A stretch of DNA of 64,000 nt from Lineus longissimus (taxonomy: Eukaryota > Nemertea > Pilidiophora > Heteronemertea > Lineidae), in assembly GCF_910592395.1 (NCBI RefSeq), contig NC_088318.1, positions 19,096,349-19,160,348 of the forward strand, written 5' to 3'. Numbering within the stretch: the stretch's first letter is position 1; every line of letters begins with the position of its first letter. Under the pieces are notes generated by a model. It had not been told where the DNA came from, made no database searches, and saw only the letters and a program-made list of their open reading frames with translations. Shown here piece by piece: positions 49,601 to 60,891 of the stretch. A program made the translations under genes and the position numbers.

Positions 49601-52600
49601 ATTGCCAGCAGTGCCAAATGTCATTTTGAATTTGCAGCCATCAAAAGATGTCTTGTGTTCCATCGATGGCTTGCCAAGCATATTCTTCCTTTGGTTTCGC
49701 TAGTGACAACGATTGAATTGAACTTGATTGGTTGCCTTCATATGTTGACCGACACCTGCATCTTTTGATGCACAAGTCAGTGTACAATGCAGAAGGCAGA
49801 GGGTGGCTTATTTTGTGTCCAGGGGCAAGTCTCAGTTCTTGAACAGACAACTGAGTGTAGACAAGGCAATGACAAAAGTTCTACCACCAAGTGATGATTT
49901 CATTTGATGGAATAATCAATACTCAGAATATCTCATGCTAAAGAAGTCTTTCTTTGTTTATTCTTGATGGTGCTAATACACTCAGATGGAAGTATGGTAC
50001 ATTTCCTCCTGATATTCATATATTCACCACTTGTTGATGTTGACCTGTCTTGTTGGTAAAAGCACCAATCAATTCCTGACTAAGAATAAGTCGAGCCTCA
50101 TTCATTCGTTGAGTAATGAATTGTTGTCGCTCCTTGGGTTTTATGAAGCCTTGTGACTTTGTATATTCAGTGATAACATTCGATTCAGTAAATCTAAACT
50201 GCTGAGCGCTTCGTAACCTCTACATAAAAACCCCACTACTCTTACAGTGCCAAGAGAGCCATTTTGAACTTGAGCTTGGCTGCATTTTGAAGTATGATGC
50301 ATCCGAGTCTAAACTGTTATACGGTGACCATTTCATGTCTTTCCCTTTTATAATGTTATGTTTGGGTTGGAACAGTAGCATCCACCCCAATCCCAGTTAT
50401 TGGAAAACTTGCATGTTGACAGCTCTCCAAGCAACTAAAAGGTAAAAAAGACTGATTTATTTAGTCTGAGTGGCTTGGTCTGAGTGGCATGTGTAGGCTA
50501 GCATATGTTTGGACTGTTACAATGACATGAAAATGTAATAGTCTCAGTCATCAAAAATGCCTCTCTAATTACCAACACTAGTAAGATGTAATACAACCCT
50601 GGCCACTTTGATTGTCTTCTAATTGATGCTCTGATCTGAACCTAATCAAAAACAATAGCTGCCCCACTTTAGTATAACTGTTTGCTCTAAAAAAGACCAT
50701 CTCTTTATTGGACATGGTTTTCAATTCTCCTCTTGCATTGGCATGAATTCAAAGTGAAGTTACTTACTCAAGGTCAGATATGATGTGAAATGTGATGTCT
50801 CTTTTTCAGATATTGAACCCAGGTTGTTCAGGTAGAAGTTAAATCATAAATGAGCTGATGCTCCTGATGGCTTTCAAGTGTTGATTATGTGCACTGTACA
50901 TAATCAACCAGGAAGATACACATTACATGTATAGTGCAACTACACTGCATCTTGCTGGTAGATGAAAGCTTGACGAAGGGAATCTTATATATTCTCATAT
51001 ATTGATCACCCTTCTCCCTGAGGGAGTCATCAATACTCCCATTACATATATATAGCGCTCACTCATTATCTGCATGGGGACACAACAAATCGCTTGAGAA
51101 GAAAAAACTGAACATGGCGAGAAAGTATCTTGTATGCCATTGTGGTTTGTTTCACTGCGTCCACTGCCTTTTGACCAGCACAGCTCCAGAGATGCTGTCT
51201 GAATTCAAGGATCTGCTCTACCTGGATAATTAATAGCTAGAACAACAAACGGACAGACGTTATCATTCCTGGTCTAAGACATTATCATTCCATTTCTGGC
51301 AGAATGGCAATCACAGCCAGAGAATGGCATATTGAAGCCATTATAAGCCCACTCGAGGCCATGCATATAGCTCACCTTCAGAGTGTAAAGTCTGATAATA
51401 ACCTATACCGTAGTTGATATCTGACTATAAACCCTAAACTTTAACTTTAACTTTTATAGATTCTTTAGAATCCAGAGATTTTTGATAAAATTTCCATTTT
51501 ATATCATTTTATATCACCTCTTCAACAAATACTGGAATTTTGGCAAGAAAACAAAATGATAGTTTCAGACGAGAAGTCTGCTTGGTTTTTGCTGTGAAGT
51601 GAGTGCGCTTCTCAATTCAAGACTTGGAAGCCAAGAACACCACTCAAGGTTTTAATGTCAGTGCCTGTTCTAGAGATCAGTGTCGCTATCTGTCCATGTT
51701 GGTCATGTGAAGGTGATGCAGTTAATCCTGAAATGATGTGTTACGCCAGGCGAAAGTGGGAATATACATAAATGTAGGGATATTCTGACGAAGTACAGCG
51801 GTTTTTGACGCTTTTTCCATGATAATCCACATGCAGCCCCTTGATGAAATGGTCATCTCCTTTCTCTACTTGCAGTGAAATACCTCAGAGAAGTTACGCC
51901 GTATTTCAGAAAGACTTCTGCCTTGAATGACCTTGGATGGGGGTCACAGAAAGAATCCCCGAAAGATCCGACTGGAAGTGGCAATAGTAAAACTAACTGG
52001 TCAGAAAAGAAAACAATACCTTTAAAACTGTGTTATCTGTGCCGGAATCTTAGTGTGCCAGATCCAGAAAATCGGACAATTGAACTTCATTCTCCAGATG
52101 GCAAGAGTTCTTGTATTCTTCGCTGTCCTGATGCTGGAATCTGCAATTCTTGGTTTGCTGCGCTGCATTCAAATGTGTCGCTACTGATGCAGCAAGCGAT
52201 AGTGGAGGCTAATCGGATGCTGAGTGCGGGCCCACGGCATCAGGAGATAACACATATGTCGTGGCTCGCGGAGCAGGTAGGTCCTTGGAATGTGGGGTGA
52301 TGATTACAACGATCAGGTCTCCTCATTCTCTCGGGTGCTAAAGGTCTTTATTCAGCATCTGGTTTAGTTGTGTTAGTTTCAAAGAGCTCTTGCAAACGAA
52401 CCTTGTATATATCGTGTGCCATTCAAGTTTCCAACCCAGAATTGTTTTCACTAAGCCGTTTACAGCTGGATAAACAATAGTGCTGTCATTTTGGAGCCAC
52501 CCCTTAATCATAACTTCCTTCATCTAACTTTCAAGGAGGATGATAAAATGAGGTGTGTTTTGATTTCAGATTCACAGCGAGCAAGGCAATCCAAGTTGGA

Positions 52601-55600
52601 AGCCAGTGTTTTGTGCTGTCTCTGACAAGGATATGATGTTGTTTGAGAGCGCCCCGTGGACAAAGGAAGAGTGGGTGAAACCATTTCAAACACATCCCAT
52701 CATCGCAACAAGGTACACCCTGGATTCTCTTCCCAAGGCCCCCCCTTATCATATAACAGAAGGGTATTATCACTATTACTTCTCTCTGATGTATCACCTC
52801 ATTCCTAGGTGCTCAACGTGCCTGGGCATCAGGTTGTCCACTGTATCTGAAACGTTTTTTTTTAACCAGACACCTTGTAGTTCATTGCAAAGTTCCTGCA
52901 TTTTTGCACAGCTCTGCTTTCATTGCTTCATCGAGTGACATCAGTAGTTTCACTAGCGAAAGGTGCCCACACCGCGATATTCAGCCCAGAGCAATCACCA
53001 TCACTTGGAACTTGTTGAGTGACAAATCAGTCAGTGCGGTGAATACATGTACTTACACTTGCCATTTGGTGGTTTGCAACCAATATCACAATAAGTGCAG
53101 TGAACTCCTCTCAGTTCCTTCGTGCCACAAAACGAAATGGTTGACACGTGATGAAAATTGCAGTGTGCGCCTGGCATGAACACCTGATTCTACCAGCAGC
53201 AGGAGACAGTCCTCCATTGAATCATTCTCGGTCTCCCTCCTCTCTTGATTCAACCAGTTTGGAAACGCTTCCCTTAACTTTAACCCTAAGACAAATATAT
53301 TTTTGGTGGGTCGATCGTTTCGCCAAACATTACTAGTTTCCTGTTGGCTGCATAGATCTGTTAGTGTTTTTCACGAGTAGTTTAGAAGTCCTTCACCGAG
53401 TGTTTCACGGCATGGCAGTTGATAAATATCACAGATTATGAATCAGAAATTCTGAATCGCTGATAGGACATGCATTCCCATCGCCATCTCGAGCCAAGGA
53501 CAGCTGTGACTGGGACATGGCGAGAGCATTCTACAACTTCTTATCAATATATTGACGGGCCCAATGAGAGTACTGTATACATCGAAATAGCAGATTTTGT
53601 GCTGACAGTATGAACTGCTGACAAATTATTACCGGTATGTACAGATTCTTGGCAATTGCAGTGAAAATCTGAGATCCATATATGGCTCGAACACTGCCAA
53701 AATAAGAGAATTGAGTGATTACATGTACTTGTTGTACTCAAACACCTGTTTCATGTGTATTCAATGTAATAGTGCTTACACCGTGTGTATAATGCCTGAG
53801 CTGTGCACTCAGTTTAATTGGACCACCCAATAAAATGAAAGAATGGGTATTCTAGTAATTGATTTAACTGAATCAAGTAATTGATTTCACTGAATTAAAC
53901 TGAATCATGAACACATTAATAGTTTATTATCATTGGTTGTCCTTCCAGTAAATCCCTATTAAATAAGATGTCGATTTCACATATCTCCAAACCCTCACAC
54001 CTTTCATAACACAAATCACCCAGCCAACACAGCTTATTGTTTGCCCACAGCTTTAGTCAGTGTCTGATTACAGGGATTAGAGGTCACAGAATGCACTACA
54101 CAGTAAATAAGGGGACTGCAAACAACCAAAGTTTTGTGTTTCTTTACTTTTTCAATTTGCAGAAATTTCTGAAGTTAATTTCTGGGCCTTTTAGTTGTTA
54201 CTGGTGGCAGAGTGTTTATCTGTCCAAGAGTTGTGCCAAGATGCAGGAACAGATGATTTGGAGACGTTCTTGTGCCATTTCAAGTATCATAGACAGAAGC
54301 AACCACTCGCTTGAACCCCTCACCCTACTTTATTTCCCCAACCTAACTAGAAAACCTTTGCAAATAATGAACAATTAATCAACGGAAATTACTTATCGTC
54401 GTGTATAAGGTAGAATATAGCAGAAACCGTGTGGTGAGGTTCTGTGTCATAATGAGTCATGAAAAACCTGTCATTAAAGGTTGTGTTTCGACGATTTCTT
54501 TCAAGTTGGTTTGTTTAAAAGGCTTGCCCCTCCATCATCTAAAGTGTTATCATCTAATCCCACAGTGTTTTTCCCACTCGGTCTTCACTTGCTTTCGTAC
54601 AGTCTCCACTGGTCACCTGTGCTGCCACCTTTTGTCCCAGATTATCCTGTTGCATAACTGTACTTGCATTATATTGGTCAAATGTCGATACTAAGTTTAA
54701 CAATCTCTTCACCAGCCCACATCAAACTTCTACAAAAAGTCACTAATGTGTAAAGGCCCAGCCTTGCCTCGATCAACTATTCAGATAAACAGATAAGAAC
54801 GAGCTTAACCCTTTTGCACACTGTTGTGACGATGCAATAATTAGACTTTATTTAGTGAACTTATTGGTGGCAGTCTCTTCAGTAATGTATCAAGATGACA
54901 TATCGTAAAGTTGAGGGTAAGTATTGTATGGCTCTTGAAGGTGATATCTGCTTTATCGTCTTTTAGATTAGTGCATTCAGGCAAGCATACCACCACATCA
55001 CTCTCTGGATCAGAACTGCTAACATTCGGCACGAGGACGGGTTCCAAACAAGGCATTGAGGCACATATCTTTAGAGTGGAGGCACAGCGAGATTTGTCCA
55101 ACTGGTGTCGGGTTCTAGTCCAAGGAGCACACGCTTCGGCTATCTTAGCTAAGGAAATATCATGCCGTAAGTTTTACACCAGCTGACCTGGCAGGGGGGG
55201 GGTCATGTTACTTCCACTGGCGAGAGATTTCATGTGAAATATGACACCCAAGATGGTGCGAGGGACCTGGTCTCTGATGCTATATGGCAGCACCTACTTC
55301 TATCTCTTGATCACTGGCTTTGGTGATTAGCCGGTCCATACGTTTTGAATTCTGATTATGATTTGACAGTGCCCAAGGAGTCAAGCAAGAAGTGTTGAAG
55401 TGTCTGTTTCAAGGACACAAAGACGAAACAGCCGTGATCATTGCGAGTATCTAACCCACAATCTCCTGACCGTGAGTCCAGCGCTCTAACCACTATACGA
55501 CTGATTACCATTATCCCCAAGCATCTTGTATTTTGGAAGAGGATTGAACTTTTCATTGCCATGTTTCAGCGGTTACATGGCAGGGCCAGGAAGCAAGATT

Positions 55601-56805
55601 CACCCTCCACTATGACAATGGGTTCACCCTCTCTGATCCTAGGACCGAGGATGGAAGAAAACTTCAGATTCTATGGCATTTTCCATATGAAAAGTTACGG
55701 ATGTCAGCCGATGATGGACAACGCCTTCTGTGGTTAGATTTTGGAGAGGAAGGTGAACAGGTAAACATATGGGTGGGTAGGGGGAGTGTTAGGCTGTCGG
55801 AGTGGCAGAGTGGAAACATATGGGTGGGTAGGGGGAGTGTTAGGCTGTCGGAGTGGCAGAGTGGAAACATATGGGTGGGTAGGGGGAGTGTTAGGCTGTC
55901 GGAGTGGCAGAGTGGAAACATATGGGTGGGTAGGGGGAATGTTAGGCTGTCGGAGTGGCAGAGTGGAAACATATGGGTGGGTAGGGGGAATGTTAGGCTG
56001 TCGGAGTGGCAGAGTGGAAACATATGGGTGGGTAGGGGGAGTGTTAGGCTGTCGGAGTGGCAGAGTGGAAACATATGAGTGGGTAGGGGGAGTGTTAGGC
56101 TGTCGGAGTGGCAGAGTGGAAACATATGGGTGGGTAGGGGGAGTGTTAGGCTGTCGGAGTGGCAGAGTGGAAACATATGAGTGGGTAGGGGGAGTGTTGG
56201 GCTGTCGGAGTGGCAGAGTGGAAACATATGAGTGGGTAGAGGGAGTGTTAGGCTGTCGGAGTGGCAGAGTGGAAACATATGAGTGGGTAGGGGGAGTGTT
56301 AGGCTGTCGGAGTGGCAGAGTGGAGACATATGGGTGGGTAGGGGGAGTGTTAGGCTGTCGGAGTGGCAGAGTGGAAACATATGAGTGGGTAGGGGGAGTG
56401 TTAGGCTGTCGGAGTGGCAGAGTGGAAACATATGAGTGGGTAGGGGGAGTGTTAGGCTGTCGGAGTGGCAGAGTGGAAACATATGAGTGGGTAGGGGGAG
56501 TGTTAGGCTGTCGGAGTGGCAGAGTGGAAACATATGGGTGGGTAGGGGGAATGTTAGGCTGTCGGAGTTGTTATGATAGAGGGCGACACTCTTTGACAAG
56601 TGTAGGTTTCCTCCGACAGTTGTTCAAAAAGCTGAAAATGAGGCGAATTGGAGTGTGTGTGTGTTCACGACACAATATTTCCTTTTTTCAAATACCGACT
56701 TTTTCTCTCCAGGAACTTGATCTTCATGGATGCCCCAAGCCAATTGTGTTCATCTTGCACACGTTTCTGTCGGCCAAACTTCACCGACTGGGACTCCTGG
56801 CTTAG
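46672..56805 (+). CDS. Syntrophin (beta/alpha type), 6 exons
   Basis: Exons 46672-47140, 51876-52276, 52570-52712, 54967-55166, 55570-55760 and 56713-56805 join in phase to 498 aa (vertebrate alpha and beta syntrophins are about 505-540 aa). Order of domains: first half of PH1 (RSGLLEVYI, residues 6-35), PDZ (about 75-158, with GLGISIKGG and [12 protein letters not shown]), second half of PH1 (about 200-265), PH2 (about 285-405, IATRLVHSGK) and the syntrophin-unique C-terminus ([12 protein letters not shown]...LHRLGLLA). Syntrophins are cytoplasmic adaptors that bind dystrophin-family proteins through the C-terminus and recruit channels and signalling enzymes through PDZ. Start 46672 has context AAGATGGCG and matches family N-termini. 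Introns 1 and 5 carry minisatellites. Confidence 0.95.
47141..51875 (+). other. First intron of the syntrophin gene
   Basis: A 4.7 kb intron splitting PH1 after the PDZ domain. It holds the 48440-49026 minisatellite. Otherwise it is AT-rich unique sequence in which I see no gene or clear transposon. Confidence 0.7.
48440..49026. repeat. 28/24/20-bp compound minisatellite in syntrophin intron 1
   Basis: Unit GTGGTCCACGCAGATTCACG with CACT or CACTGACT between copies, so unit length alternates between about 20, 24 and 28 bp. About two dozen copies. GTGGTCCAC is a palindrome-like core. The reading frames on both strands are repeat artefacts. Confidence 0.96.
55365..55505 (-). mobile_element. tRNA-derived SINE in syntrophin intron 4
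   Basis: Read on the minus strand, CGTATAGTGGTTAGAGCGCT is an A-box region, GGACTCACGGTCAGGAG follows, then GTGGGTTAGATAC as a degenerate B box, and a tail TGTGTCCTTGAAACAGACAC. This is the order of a tRNA-headed SINE. It ends about 60 bases before exon 5. Confidence 0.65.
55763..56568. repeat. 51-bp minisatellite, about 16 copies, starting at the exon 5 donor
   Basis: Unit AAACATATGGGTGGGTAGGG, then GGAGTGTTAGGCTGTCGGAG, then TGGCAGAGTGG. It starts at the third base of intron 5: the donor CAG|GTAAACATATGGG lines up with the unit junction GTGGAAACATATGGG. The array makes up about 85% of the intron. The open frames of 311 codons (minus) and 339 codons (plus) are artefacts, except that the last 30 codons of the plus frame are syntrophin exon 6. 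Confidence 0.97.
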
Positions 56806-59800
56806 TGTCATGATGGTTCCCATGGAAATGGATGCTGGTCACAGGCAAAGAGAGGATGACTTATATCACAGGAAAGCAAATGTGACTGTTTTAAAATCAT
56901 GTGGACGATAAACGAAAGATGCATTCATTACGGAGGTGTTTGACTTACCTTGGAATGTAAAATGGGTCATTTCATGATATTGTCACTGGCAAGTTGGCCT
57001 TTCTCTGCAGGTTGGAACGAAGCAGGGCATAGTGCAATAAAACCACTTGAATTTCTGGTCAGTCGTGAGCGGAATAATTGAAAGGGTACATGAAAGAAAG
57101 CGGTGAGCAACAATGTTAGTGTAAGCATTTCAAGAAAACCAGACTTCTGTTTTCCTTTACCGGGTCATTGCTTGGGTTGGTATTCACCTCTTATGGGGTG
57201 ACCAGCTCCTGTTGCACAGAGAAGCAATTTTTGTGGCATCTGATAAATATCAAGATGAATATCAAACGTTACTGCGATGAAAATCGCTGGTCAGTGATGA
57301 GCTTAAGAATACGAGAGTTTTGTGTTCTTCAATTTATTCTTTATGATTTTGATATCATACCATATCAGTTCTCGAGTTCATTAATTAGCATATCAAGTTT
57401 TATAGAATTGATTGTTTTTAGTCCCAACTTTTAGTTCATGATATGATGTCAAGTTTTCTTAACAAGACGTTCATCGTGCAACTAATTTTGGAACTTTCCC
57501 TTATTTTGATTTTCCATATTTGTTGTTCATATGTCATCTGTTTTATTGATTTTGATTGGTTATGTATTCTCCAGTGCCATACAACAAACCGGACACTTGG
57601 TTTGTCAATTATCGACCACGGCTTATTCTCGTCACAAGCTGTGACATTTTTACCACCATCGTTTTTCAACAATTTTCACGAATGCAATTTCAAGCGGCAA
57701 ACTTGTTTTAATTGGATATCAGCAGTAAACACAATATGCAGTTACATGTACACAAACAAGCAAATTAGCCAAATTTTAGCTTCACAAACATTTCCTGGTT
57801 TACAGAGTGTAAATTTCCAAACTCAACTTCAATCGAAGCTGGCTTCCAGCTGGTGTCCAGTGGCTTTGCTTGTTGCGTATGTCGTGATGAAGGAAAAGTT
57901 CATAGTTTAGTTGACAATACTGATTCACTCTTGTTTTCTCATCCTTGTGCAACTTGCGAGAAGCCAGTCAGAAACATCGCAATATTTGCTGTGGAGATTG
58001 TGTACACTAGTATTAGGAAGGTGAGATTGGGTCAAGTATGATTAGATTGGAAAGATCAATGGTACAATGGTTAGAGCATTAAGCCGATAATCAGGTAGTC
58101 TTGGGTTAAAATTTTGTTTGTCTATTGGCAAGCTGTGTATTGACAACGCCATAATGTGCGGGGGTTATTGGACAGTGAACCCACCAACTCCATCTCTTTA
58201 AGATAAATATGTATCAAAATACAGTTATAATATTCAATTGTGCAAATTATGTAGCCCATGTATGCTTTGTATATTGTGAATCATCATGGCATATTGGAGT
58301 CAAAGATGCTGTAAGATAGCATTCTGGGATGAATAGTTGCTATTTGATGAAGATCTGGTGATGATAGCTCTGTCTTAATCATCATGTTGATATACTCCCA
58401 ACTTAGATTAGTTATGTATGTACCTTCATGTAGCAGAGGGCAATCGTCTCTTTACTAATAATGATGGTAAGAATCAATAACGGGTAAACTTATCTTCCAG
58501 TCATTTTGCAACATATTGTAGTGTAGGATATAGAGTACGGTATTTGAGGAATTGTGTGGTATGAATATTGATATCGTGACTGTACTTTCAGAAATAGTTG
58601 GTATAAATTTTTTTGATGAAATCTTGCCATATACGGTATGGTAACAATGTTCATCCTTGGCAATGCCATTCATAAAGTAGGCCCTAGTCATTGGTGTGAA
58701 ATAACATTCATCCCAGGCTTATTATACGTGTAGACCCTATCATAATTTGTTCCGAAACACTGCCAGTAGTCAGTGTTGCGGCTAGTCATCAGTGTTTCCT
58801 ACCTCCCCTATTCATGGCTGTAGTTGCTACCATATCGAGTCAAATCAACAGCATCATATCGTGCCTACAGTAAGACCAGCCTGTTTAAACTGTAATATTA
58901 TATACATGTATGGATATACAGGTCTGTAGTTTATTGTACTCTGTGCAACCTAATTTATTATGGTAATAAATGATTTACTAGAAAAAGGTCTTCTTTCATT
59001 TGTGGATTACATGTACTCAGTATTATTGTGAAGCATCTTTCTATCAATCCTCACGATGTCTCAATCTTTACTGAACCTTTCTGGTTTTGGACAGAGTTGA
59101 GAACCAAGGTCATTTTGGTCTCACCTCAGCCGGCTAGAAGGAACAGGATGTAGCAGGGATCACGTTCATAGCATATGCATGGCCAGCTGCAAAATAACTC
59201 AAAAGTCCCCATTCTGATTACTGACACAACCAGAGACAACGTCGGGCCATTTGAAGAGGATTGTCCCCAGACCAACTGAATGGAAACAATTCCACGTGTC
59301 ATGGTTGAGCAGAATTCTTCAGAAATCAACGATAATACACTGTAGAAGAATTTGAATATTGAGTATTTTATTTACAAAGTTTAAAAAACTAATTGTACAA
59401 AATGTAATCTCTGCTAACCTCAGCACTGAAGAAGTCTTAACGATTGTTTTTCCTAATCTAGAACCAATGAAATGCCAGGTCCAAGTCCAAGATCAACTGA
59501 ACTGCGCTGAGCACATGGAAATATTTGGTCCGATTTATGTGCATTAAAGTGATCAGAAAATAGATTGGCAGTTATCGAACAATTGGTAATATCTAATTTG
59601 GTAACATCGAAGAGGCCCACAGGCCATGTCCACACGCTTGGCATGTTGATAGACCCGAAGTCTGTATGAGGATCTGTCCTCTAAATGCTCACTGCACTAT
59701 ATGCAACAATTTCCCTCCTGTCATCATCCATGCAGCATAATCAAGAAACTTTTAACTGCCTGATTGCTCTTTTCAACCTGCAAGGAAGATGTCACATTAT

Positions 59801-59990
59801 TTTAAATGAAACTCTCAGAAGCACGAAATAATTTTCTCTTCGTTAAATCAAAATTATTTTCTTCCACACAACTATTTCCCTATATTCTAATGTATTTGAT
59901 GACTTTTGATAAATCTGTATATATGGTGTGATAACTATAAATTTCTCAGCTCTCTCAATAAAACGTGTTTCCTTGTCATGACGACTGGTC
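56806..59990. other. Convergent spacer: syntrophin 3' UTR and downstream
   Basis: AATAAA at 57036-57041 is a likely polyadenylation signal for the syntrophin; AATAAA near 58964 could serve a longer form. On the minus strand AATAAA near 59366-59371 could end the Schlafen-like gene. Open frames here have no family resemblance. The SINE at 58055 is the only element I recognise. Confidence 0.5.
58055..58200 (+). mobile_element. tRNA-derived SINE
   Basis: A-box-like TACAATGGTTAGAGCATTAA, B-box-like TTGGGTTAAAATT, then a tail TTGTCTATTGGCAAGC. Same general structure as the copy at 55365-55505 but on the opposite strand and more diverged. Confidence 0.5.
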
Positions 59991-59993
59991 AAC

Positions 59994-60847
59994 TTACTCA
60001 TCAATCTCCGCCTGACATAACTCCTTCACCTCCTGTTGCGTCATTGTCCAAATCTCTTGTGGCGTGTACTGAAAAGAAATTGTTCAATAGATTATGACTT
60101 AGAGAACAGATCTGTTTATTTCTATTTAACTTAGCCACAAGAACACAAATATGGCATGGGCCTTTAAGAACTTGCTACTATACTGCCATCTGGTGATAAG
60201 ATAAACACTCATGAAGTGAGAACCTACTGAATTAGACTTGAGACAGAGTCCATAGATAACAATCTCCTCCTATAAATGTTTACTCACTGCTACAACAGAT
60301 GCTTGCCGCCTGAAATAACAATTGCCTTCTTCATCGGAGTGGAATGGTGGCAGTTTATGGTCCCCTTCAACTAGCTGCTTGTTTTCTTTGTGATTCGGAT
60401 CCCATGGCCTGACTGTGATTTCTATCACGTAATCAGGAGCAAAGATTCCCTTCAAAAAATTAAATTCAATTATCCTCAAAAACTGATGCTTGGTATGCTA
60501 ACAACCACATCATGGTATTCAGGGGCCTCTAACAGTATTCCCAAAGACTATCGTAGAATTATTCTTGAAATCACTACTCCATTTACATGTGAAGCACATG
60601 TCCCAAGAACATGAGTAGCTGGAGATGGGGACTGATTATCCCAGTTAGGACAAAGTGTGAATCTCTCCATCACTAAATCCCTACTGATGGTGTAAATAAT
60701 CACTTTGATGTACAATGTCAAGGTCTGGAATGAATATCCTAACAACAACTCCAACAGCTGTAACCATGTCACAATGGGTACCAGCATTACATTTTTAGCT
60801 CACCTCTTAGCAGAGGTGAGCTTATCCCATACCGTGGCGTCCGTCGT

Positions 60848-60891
<44 letters not shown>

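Noticed and set aside
55664-56599. 311-aa minus-strand protein with [17 protein letters not shown] repeats
   Set aside because: Antisense reading of the 51-bp array in syntrophin intron 5.
57443-57910. 155-codon plus-strand frame after the syntrophin gene
   Set aside because: Composition is that of AT-rich non-coding DNA, no recognisable domain, and it lies in the probable 3' untranslated or spacer region.
58055-58130. Functional tRNA gene
   Set aside because: A- and B-box-like sequences are present but the arms do not pair into a cloverleaf; a SINE head is the better reading.
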